34,555 nucleotides of DNA from the IMG/VR virus record IMGVR_UViG_3300025769_000410, positions 1-34,555 of that record. The stretch is one strand, 5' to 3'. How positions within the stretch are numbered: the stretch's first letter is position 1; every line of letters starts with the position of its first letter. This document shows, one piece after another, positions 5,653-10,403 of this stretch. Both the position numbers and the translations under genes were made by a program. Origin of the DNA: a virus. Under the pieces are notes generated by a model that was not told the DNA's origin, searched no databases, and saw nothing but the letters and a program-made list of their open reading frames with translations.

Positions 5653-5836
5653 CTTAGAGGTAACTGTAATTCTTTATTATGAGCCTGGAACTAGAGGCGA
5701 TCCGCCCTGCGCAGAGATTGATAAGATCTATGCAAATGGCAGGTTTCCAGAAAAGGATATCTCTTGGCTTTTCAATCAAGACCACATAATGGACCAGTTC
5801 TGGGACATAAGACCTGACTTGGAGTGTATGTTATGA
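5627..5836 (+). CDS. Hypothetical acidic protein
   Basis: The 69-residue protein starts with ATG at 5627 behind a GGGAGGTGG box and overlaps the preceding gene by 26 bp. It has a beta-like N-terminus (LEVTVILYYEPG) and an aromatic C-terminus (ISWLFNQDHIMDQFWDI). No family was recognised. The stop TGA overlaps the ATG of the next gene at 5833-5836. Confidence 0.6.
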   Translation: MQIHWEHPSLEVTVILYYEPGTRGDPPCAEIDKIYANGRFPEKDISWLFNQDHIMDQFWDIRPDLECML

Positions 5837-6255
5837 GTAACAGTAACTTTAACGAAAATGCAGCATGCAACAATCTTAAGTGGACAAAGCAAGATAATGA
5901 TTTGTTTTATGAGCTTATGAAAGCAGGTAAAACATATGGACAGGTTGCTGTTGCGCTTGGCAGATCTCAAAGATCTATAGAGAATCATGCTTATAAAATG
6001 AGATTGCAAAGAAGAAAGCTGGGTATAAGTGATGCTGACCTTTATGCCAATAGACCACGGCGTAAAAAATCAGCAGTAAACATTGACAAAATTCATCAAA
6101 AGTTTCCCAAACAATCTGAGCCTAAAGCTGTTGAAGTCGAGGGTGCATTGTTTGATAAAAGAATCGGCAACTTGCTGATATGGACAGCCGTACTTACTGG
6201 CGGATGTCTTTTAGCCTTGGTCACTATGACCATTATCTTAATATCAATTGCTTAG
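5833..6255 (+). CDS. Myb/SANT-like DNA-binding domain with C-terminal membrane anchor
   Basis: ATG at 5833 is preferred to the GTG at 5824 because TTGGAG (5819-5824) is correctly spaced. In the 140-residue product, residues about 16-60 (KWTKQDNDLFYELMKAGKTY, then GQVAVALGRSQRSIENHAYK) read as a three-helix Myb/SANT-type DNA-binding unit. A basic linker (NRPRRKKSA) follows. Residues about 114-140 form one hydrophobic transmembrane segment (LIWTAVLTGGCLLALVTMTI). A DNA-binding domain tethered to the inner membrane is uncommon. Possible roles are attaching phage DNA to the membrane or sensing. This is inference from architecture only. Confidence 0.65.
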   Translation: MSNSNFNENAACNNLKWTKQDNDLFYELMKAGKTYGQVAVALGRSQRSIENHAYKMRLQRRKLGISDADLYANRPRRKKSAVNIDKIHQKFPKQSEPKAVEVEGALFDKRIGNLLIWTAVLTGGCLLALVTMTIILISIA

Positions 6256-6264
6256 GAGGCAATT

Positions 6265-6489
6265 ATGAATATCGAAAAGAACATTCCAATTCCTGCCCGT
6301 GGACGATCTGGCAAGTGGCAACAGCTAGGGCAGCAGATGGATATTAACGATTCTGTTTTGTTAACAACTAAAGAAGCTAATTGTTTTAGGTTTGCATTAA
6401 CAAGTAGCGGATTTAAAGTTGTAACAAGAGCAGAGGGGGACAATGTTAGGGTGTGGAAAACAGAGGCAGAAAATGTCAACGGCGCTTAG
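6265..6489 (+). CDS. Small phage protein of the 'GKWxxLxxxMxxxDSVLL' type
   Basis: The 74-residue protein starts with ATG at 6265 behind an AGGAGG box. It reads NIEKNIPIPARGRSGKWQQL, DINDSVLLTTKEANCFRFAL, then SGFKVVTRAEGDNVRVWKTE. This pattern recurs in many small phage proteins with no assigned function. The alternating strand-helix-strand layout with basic residues may suit nucleic-acid binding, but this is not established. It overlaps the next gene by 17 bp. Confidence 0.65.
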   Translation: MNIEKNIPIPARGRSGKWQQLGQQMDINDSVLLTTKEANCFRFALTSSGFKVVTRAEGDNVRVWKTEAENVNGA

Positions 6490-6694
6490 CTACCGCAACT
6501 GTGATTCATGTGATGAGCTTTACCTCGATAACGGGGTAGAGCTTATTCATGCTAACAATAAAATTGAAGATGGCCCTAACGAGATATGGTGTCATCATTG
6601 CCTGGATAATTATTTGGATCATCAATCAAAATATTACGATGAGCCTGACGTAAGTGAGGCTGATGAATGGCATGACTTCGATCCTGATTGCTAG
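6473..6694 (+). CDS. Small zinc-finger-like acidic protein
   Basis: The 73-residue protein starts with ATG at 6473, with GAGGCAG just upstream; the longer frame from 6443 lies wholly inside the previous gene. CDSC (about residues 11-14) and CHHC (about 41-44) form a plausible zinc knuckle, followed by an acidic C-terminus (EPDVSEADEWHDFDPDC). It is the last plus-strand gene before a convergent intergenic region. Confidence 0.62.
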   Translation: MSTALSYRNCDSCDELYLDNGVELIHANNKIEDGPNEIWCHHCLDNYLDHQSKYYDEPDVSEADEWHDFDPDC

Positions 6695-6847
6695 TACAGT
6701 CAAGCGTGTCCAGGGCTTACACTCCTAGCCTGATTGAGTCGGTTGGCGGCGTCCCGATGGACAAAATCGCCGCTCCCCTCCGATCCTCCCGCTGCGGTGA
6801 GCTTGCAGGTTGTTGCTGCGATGGCAGGGCTGGCACTTCCACCCTAT
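6695..6847. other. Convergent intergenic region with structured GC-rich hairpin
   Basis: This gap lies between converging transcription units. GCGGCG (6746-6751) pairs with CGCCGC (6768-6773). Inside the loop GTCC (6751-6754) can pair with GGAC (6759-6762), giving a nested hairpin. No T-run follows on either strand. The minus strand keeps an open frame from about 6880 to 6711 (ending in a Pro/Ser/Gln-rich stretch) but has no start codon, so it was not called. No promoter was recognised. Confidence 0.4.
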
Positions 6848-7081
6848 CTAGCTGAGCGATGGTGCGACTTCTGACAGCCCCTCCGGAGCGGTTGATGGGA
6901 CGGTGCTCTCCGGTTCCAATGCCCCTTCGATGGCACTGCGGGTGGTGAATGGCTTGCCCTTGGCATCGACCATATATTTAATCCCCTGCTTTTCTAACAC
7001 GCGAATAAGTTTGGGCGTGGTGTAAGCCTTGAAGATGTCAAAAAGTTGACGGTAATACAGGTATTCAGATTGATCGTTCAT
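6848..7081 (-). CDS. DUF4224-like small protein (possible DNA-binding or excisionase-like)
   Basis: The 77-residue protein starts with ATG at 7081 behind TTGGAGAG; longer starts run into the upstream terminator. Residues about 8-55 (YYRQLFDIFKAYTTPKLIRV, LEKQGIKYMVDAKGKPFTTR) resemble the DUF4224 pattern of a short helix pair followed by 'LxxxGIxYxVxxxGxPxxxR'. That pattern is found in small phage proteins often encoded near recombination genes. The Pro/Ser/Glu-rich tail is not conserved in that family. A terminator at 7096-7118 separates it from the Erf block, so its expression may depend on read-through. The family call is tentative. Confidence 0.5.
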   Translation of the reverse strand: MNDQSEYLYYRQLFDIFKAYTTPKLIRVLEKQGIKYMVDAKGKPFTTRSAIEGALEPESTVPSTAPEGLSEVAPSLS

Positions 7082-7095
7082 TAGACTCTCCAAGT

Positions 7096-7118
7096 AAAAA
7101 AGCCCCGACAAGCGAGGC
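7096..7118 (-). terminator. Intrinsic terminator on the minus strand
   Basis: On the minus strand GCCTCG-CTTGT-CGGGGC (7118-7102) forms a 6-bp stem with one G-T pair, followed by six T (complement of 7096-7101). It ends the Erf operon after the 7142-7411 gene and lies just upstream of the DUF4224-like gene. Confidence 0.8.
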
Positions 7119-7141
7119 AAAGCATGGTTTTTAAATTAAAA

Positions 7142-7411
7142 CTACCAAGGCACATCTTGTGTTGACGATGCGGGTGGTTTTGTGTCCTCCGACGGCTTCC
7201 ACATATTACGCTCAGCATACCATTTGCCAGAACGACCCTCTTTGATTTCTATGTTAATCCATTCCATATCTGGATCATTTTTTTTCTGCGTTGAAATCCA
7301 TGGGCCTAACTCATCAAGCTTTAATGACAGCTTAAGCTTTACAAAGTCTGGCGCATTGCCATCGGGAAGCTTAACAATCATTCCATCAACAAAGTTTTTT
7401 TCTTCACTCAT
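7142..7411 (-). CDS. Putative ssDNA-binding or recombination accessory protein
   Basis: The 89-residue protein reads NFVDGMIVKLPDGNAPDFVK, KLKLSLKLDELGPWI, EWINIEIKEGRSGKWYAERN. This is strand-rich with a short OB-like rhythm. A Pro/Ser linker and the acidic-hydrophobic end TQDVPW follow, recalling the C-terminal tip of SSB proteins (DDIPF). It is the third gene of the Erf operon, starting with an ATGA overlap. Proteins of this look accompany Erf in other phages but have no proven function. The SSB-like role is inferred from the tail and the neighbours. It is followed by a terminator. Confidence 0.5.
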   Translation of the reverse strand: MSEEKNFVDGMIVKLPDGNAPDFVKLKLSLKLDELGPWISTQKKNDPDMEWINIEIKEGRSGKWYAERNMWKPSEDTKPPASSTQDVPW

Positions 7412-7647
7412 TGTATATTCCTATTTGGATTAGTTTTCATTACCCTATTTTCATAGGTAGTAAAAATGCCACCCTTGGATGGCGCTAGGTTTAATGCCTC
7501 CTTAACATGATTTGGAGTATCTTCAACAATATCCCGAAGAAGATTCCATTCTTCATTAGCAACTGCGCTTTTAACATCACAAACAAAATCAAAGTTTTCA
7601 CGCACTGATTCCATGTACGCAATAAACTCTTCATATGTTTCTACCAT
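7408..7647 (-). CDS. Hypothetical protein in the Erf operon
   Basis: The 79-residue protein (MVETYEEFIAYMESVRENFD at the start) is acidic and helical in its N-terminal half. It continues with DIVEDTPNHVKEALNLAPSK and GGIFTTYENRVMKTNPNRN. No family was recognised. The start at 7647 overlaps the erf stop by 7 bp, with AAAGAGC as ribosome site. The end overlaps the next ATG by 4 bp (ATGA), so it is co-translated with the recombination genes. Confidence 0.62.
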   Translation of the reverse strand: MVETYEEFIAYMESVRENFDFVCDVKSAVANEEWNLLRDIVEDTPNHVKEALNLAPSKGGIFTTYENRVMKTNPNRNIQ

Positions 7648-8051
7648 GCTCTTTTAGATCCTGACTCTGCTTTGTTTCCATCATCGTCTTTATCTGCACC
7701 AATACCTAAAGCCATAGATAAACTATATCTTTTAGCGTAAGTGACGGCGCTACCAAAACTCTGAGCTGTTGGCTTGTCTGCCCTAACAATCATCTTGCCA
7801 GCGCTTAATGACTCGCCATGCCCATGCAGTACAGTTTCGATACAGGCTCCGACCTCACACTCATGACTGATCTGCTGTATGAAAATCCCTTTGTTGTTGA
7901 GGTGCTCTTTTGCATAATCCCACAGCGCTTCAAAGGGAACGTACTGGCTTTTAAAATGAGGGTTGGTTGCTGATGCTTTAGCGTGTGACAGTTCGCGCTG
8001 TACATCCAGAAGCAAATAAAGCAGATCGCCGGTGGTTTTTTTATCGTTCAT
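7641..8051 (-). CDS. erf: Erf-family single-strand annealing recombinase
   Basis: The 136-residue protein matches the Erf superfamily. It shows DVQRELSHAKASATNPHFKS then QYVPFEALWDYAKEHL near the N-terminus, and later QSFGSAVTYAKRYSLSMALG followed by GADKDDDGNKA. Erf proteins anneal ssDNA and circularise or recombine phage DNA. The start is ATG at 8051 because AAGGAGTCAGGA lies directly upstream; the frame could extend to 8120 but without a ribosome site. It is the first gene of a minus-strand block that diverges from the RepA-like gene. It is shorter than P22 Erf (about 200 aa), lacking most of the C-terminal domain. Confidence 0.88.
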   Translation of the reverse strand: MNDKKTTGDLLYLLLDVQRELSHAKASATNPHFKSQYVPFEALWDYAKEHLNNKGIFIQQISHECEVGACIETVLHGHGESLSAGKMIVRADKPTAQSFGSAVTYAKRYSLSMALGIGADKDDDGNKAESGSKRAW

Positions 8052-8203
8052 TCCTGACTCCTTGATTGACCGAAAAGAAGGATGACACATTTGATAACAT
8101 TCGTCAACCTTTGTAAACATTAAAAAACATGGCGGTAATTGTTGACAGGTTCGGCACCTTCCGTCAAGATTGAGGGTTCCGGTCTTAGCTTAAGGGGAGC
8201 TAT
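8052..8203. promoter_or_regulatory. Divergent control region between erf and the RepA-like gene
   Basis: This 152-bp region separates back-to-back operons. The pentamer TTGAC or its complement GTCAA occurs four times with alternating orientation: TTGAC at 8066 and 8142, GTCAA at 8103 and 8163. The last two flank the -35 of the plus-strand promoter as an inverted repeat. A minus-strand promoter near 8085-8115 is possible (TTTACA with TATCAA downstream), but the 15-base spacing is short. The layout suggests one regulator controlling both directions, which is inference. Confidence 0.5.
8142..8170 (+). promoter_or_regulatory. Candidate sigma70 promoter for the RepA-like operon
   Basis: A consensus -35 TTGACA (8142-8147) is followed by 17 bases and a weak -10 CAAGAT (8165-8170). 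The start codon at 8204 lies 34 bases downstream with AAGGGGAG before it. The perfect -35 and ideal spacing support it, and the poor -10 suggests activation or modest strength. Confidence 0.5.
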
Positions 8204-9388
8204 ATGCAAGATGATTGGGCGCTGTATTGTCTGGAAGAAAGCAGACGAAATCTACAGCCATCCACTACAACAGCTGAGAAGCCCGTCAATGGCTCTACAG
8301 TAAACAATCAGTTAATCAATGGGGAGTCACATGCCCCAGTTAAATCGTCCTTGAGCAGGCTTATAGACGCCTCAGTTAACGGGCGAATAAAAGAAATAGA
8401 AGAGCGGCTTGCCAAGGAGAGGGATGTAATTCCTGGCATGGTTACGACAGGCACTGTCACTTTGGTCTACGCTCCAAGTGGCGCAGGCAAAACTGTCTGG
8501 ATTCTTGGAAATCTTTTTCAATCTATTAGAAATAATTTAATTAGCGGATCTGACGTCATATATTTTAATGAGGACGATGGCGCTAAAGGCGTCCTTCAGA
8601 AAGCAAAGCTTGGCAAAGATCACGGAATAACCATGGTGACTTTGGCAACCTCGCCAGATCCAAGCCTTCGCACAACTGCCGACGCCTTGCGATTGCTGAA
8701 TATGATTCGGCTTGAGGGCGAGGCCGATGGAAAAATAATTATTTGCGACACCCTAAAGAAGTTTGCCCCAGTGCTTAACAAGGCTGACATGCGTGAGGTT
8801 TTGCACGTATTCAGGGAGTTTGCCGCAGCTGGCGGCACAGTTGTATTGCTTGGTCATTGCAACAAGCATCGGACAATGGATGGCAGACTTGTATATGAGG
8901 GGGTTGGCGATCTTAAAGCTGACGTTGACAACATGTTTGGCCTTGATCCGCTTAATGATAAGTTTTCAGAATGGCAAGAGCTTTTAGTAATTAATGAAAA
9001 AGATAGAAGTCAGGTTAGTTTTGAGGGTGGGTTTAAATATAAGCAAACAGGAATGTTAGTCGGGTATTCAGAATCAGTAGACTCTGTAGAATTTATGAGT
9101 CCCGACGATATATCAGGCTTAAAAACAAAACAGCGTGGTCAAATAAACATTGGGAAAGCGTTAAGCAAATATGAAGATGAGTTTGTTTTATTGCAAAGCG
9201 TTATGAAAGATGGTCGCTCATATTCGCAGTCAGATTTGTTTGGCTTGTTAAATGATGACGACATTAATCCAAATGGATGTTCAAGAAAAACACTGCGGAC
9301 ATGCATAGATTTACTTAAAGATAACTATCTTAAGCTAGAGCGACGAGGTGCACATGGTAAAAAGTTTTACCGATGGCAATCTTTCTAG
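8204..9388 (+). CDS. RepA-like AAA/RecA-fold ATPase, putative replicative helicase
   Basis: The 394-residue protein has a Walker A motif APSGAGKT (about 90-97) after the introductory GMVTTGTVTLVYAP. A Walker B strand IIICDT is at about 168-173, and a GGTVVLLGHCNK sensor-like strand at about 200-211. This order matches the RepA/RSF1010-type hexameric helicase family (AAA_25-like), which unwinds DNA at an origin and recruits the host replisome. The N-terminal 75 residues are low complexity, and the C-terminal 90 residues (DGRSYSQSDLFGLLNDDDIN) look like a winged-helix DNA-binding domain. It starts after AAGGGGAG, leads the plus-strand replication block, and is followed by iteron-like repeats. 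No primase motif is seen, so host primase is probably used. Confidence 0.8.
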   Translation: MQDDWALYCLEESRRNLQPSTTTAEKPVNGSTVNNQLINGESHAPVKSSLSRLIDASVNGRIKEIEERLAKERDVIPGMVTTGTVTLVYAPSGAGKTVWILGNLFQSIRNNLISGSDVIYFNEDDGAKGVLQKAKLGKDHGITMVTLATSPDPSLRTTADALRLLNMIRLEGEADGKIIICDTLKKFAPVLNKADMREVLHVFREFAAAGGTVVLLGHCNKHRTMDGRLVYEGVGDLKADVDNMFGLDPLNDKFSEWQELLVINEKDRSQVSFEGGFKYKQTGMLVGYSESVDSVEFMSPDDISGLKTKQRGQINIGKALSKYEDEFVLLQSVMKDGRSYSQSDLFGLLNDDDINPNGCSRKTLRTCIDLLKDNYLKLERRGAHGKKFYRWQSF

Positions 9389-9509
9389 CATCCAGTTTGC
9401 CCAGGATGCCCAGTTTGCTTCTAATGCCCATGGTTTAGGGGGCCGGTTCCCCTTGCCCGCCCCCTTTTTTATGGGCACGCAGGGCATCTTGGGCATTCTG
9501 GGCATTCTG
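9389..9509. repeat. 9-bp iteron-like repeats in inverted arrangement around a terminator
   Basis: Left of the terminator, TGCCCA-type units follow a 9-bp rhythm at 9398, 9407 and 9425, with a degenerate unit at 9416. Right of it, the complementary GGGCAT-type units are at 9473, 9482, 9491 and 9500, of which 9482-9508 is a clean tandem of three 9-mers. The two sets are inverted with respect to each other, and TGCCCAT (9425-9431) and ATGGGCA (9471-9477) directly bracket the terminator stem. Iterons next to a rep gene are a hallmark of replication origins, so this is a candidate origin. Confidence 0.7.
9438..9470 (+). terminator. Rho-independent terminator after the RepA-like gene
   Basis: GGGGGC (9438-9443) pairs with GCCCCC (9459-9464) across a 15-base loop, followed by six T (9465-9470). 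The flanking TGCCCAT and ATGGGCA can extend the stem, so the whole 9425-9477 segment may fold as one structure. Confidence 0.85.
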
Positions 9510-9511
9510 AT

Positions 9512-9604
9512 ATGAACGATTTAGGAGAACACATCATCGCGTTAGTTGCGGTTATCCTAATTACTATTAGTTTTCAAATCATCGAAATGTGGAGCGTGTT
9601 ATGA
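9512..9604 (+). CDS. Tiny membrane peptide, tentative
   Basis: A 30-residue frame, with ATG at 9512 and the stop overlapping the ninB start by 4 bp (ATGA), encodes an almost wholly hydrophobic peptide (MNDLGEHIIALVAVILITIS at the start). One transmembrane helix at about residues 8-28 is clear. The ATGA junction supports it, but no good ribosome site is seen because iteron repeats run directly up to the start. Function is unknown. Confidence 0.42.
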   Translation: MNDLGEHIIALVAVILITISFQIIEMWSVL

Positions 9605-10020
9605 CAGATGGACATCAATGGCTTGTAGACCATAAAGATAAACTTGATTTCTTTATTGCATTTATTACTGCGGAACTTCAATCTGGCAGTCACCACCTAT
9701 ACTCAATTAAACCAGCTGGAAGAAGCGAAAAGCAAAACAATGCAATGCACTTGTGGTTTAGGCAGATTGCTGAAAAGTTAAATGATGGCGGCTACCACGC
9801 TACTCATCCATTCAACAATGAAGTTGAAGTACCTTTTACCGAGGTGCTTGTAAAAGAAATGCTGTACAAGCCCGTCATCAAAGCTATGTACGACAAAAAA
9901 TCTACATCAGGGCTGTCTGGAAGGGAGCTTAGCGAAGCCGCAGAGGTGCTTGTACGGTGGCTTGCAGAACATAAAGGATTTCTTGTGCCATTCCCAAGCG
10001 AACTAAAGGAGTCAGCATAA
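9601..10020 (+). CDS. ninB: NinB/Orf-family recombination mediator
   Basis: The 139-residue protein fits the NinB (lambda Orf) family. It shows YSIKPAGRSEKQNNAMHLWF then RQIAEKLNDGG, the family's 'RS..QN...W.....IA' core. A helical C-terminal part follows, with SGLSGRELSEAAEVLVRWLA and a final FPSE motif. Lambda Orf helps load annealing proteins onto SSB-coated ssDNA, substituting for RecFOR. ATG at 9601 is chosen over the GTG at 9589 because GGAGCG lies between them. The stop shares one base with the HNH start (TAATG), indicating coupled recombination functions. A role alongside Erf is plausible although Erf is encoded on the other strand. Confidence 0.82.
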   Translation: MTDGHQWLVDHKDKLDFFIAFITAELQSGSHHLYSIKPAGRSEKQNNAMHLWFRQIAEKLNDGGYHATHPFNNEVEVPFTEVLVKEMLYKPVIKAMYDKKSTSGLSGRELSEAAEVLVRWLAEHKGFLVPFPSELKESA

Positions 10021-10403
10021 TGGCTATTAAAAGAGAAGCTTGCGATGTGTGGTTTAGCAAGTGTGTTCGACACAGAGATCAACATCGCTGCCAGTATTGC
10101 TTTGGAGAGGGCACGGACTGCGCTCATATTTATGGAAGAGCACGAAAGTCTGTGCGTTGGAGTATGGATAACGCAGTTACACTATGCCGATACCACCACA
10201 ATTGGTTTGGATCCAATCCAGTTGCCTTTACTGATTGGCTAACAAAGTTATATGGATCTGGACATATGGATATCTTGCGAGAAAAAAGCAACGCAGTACT
10301 TAAAACAAATAAAATTTTGCGTAAGGAAATTAGCAATCACTACCGTGCTGAGTTTAGAAAAGCAGAGGCTGAGCTTGGCTATGAAATTGTAAGCTGGAAT
10401 TAG
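10020..10403 (+). CDS. HNH nuclease, NinG-like recombination endonuclease
   Basis: The 127-residue protein has a zinc-stabilised HNH core. CQYC is at residues 24-27, CAHIYGR at 34-40 with the catalytic-type His36, Asn51, and then CRYHHN at about 56-61. The layout, a C-x2-C pair and 'AHI' followed by a second cysteine-histidine cluster, resembles NinG/Rap and related phage HNH enzymes that cut branched recombination intermediates. A basic helical tail follows (KSNAVLKTNKILRKEISNHY). It directly follows ninB in a TAATG overlap. Its stop overlaps the stop of the convergent late operon by 3-4 bp. A generic HNH homing nuclease is the alternative, but the ninB linkage favours recombination. Confidence 0.75.
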   Translation: MAIKREACDVWFSKCVRHRDQHRCQYCFGEGTDCAHIYGRARKSVRWSMDNAVTLCRYHHNWFGSNPVAFTDWLTKLYGSGHMDILREKSNAVLKTNKILRKEISNHYRAEFRKAEAELGYEIVSWN

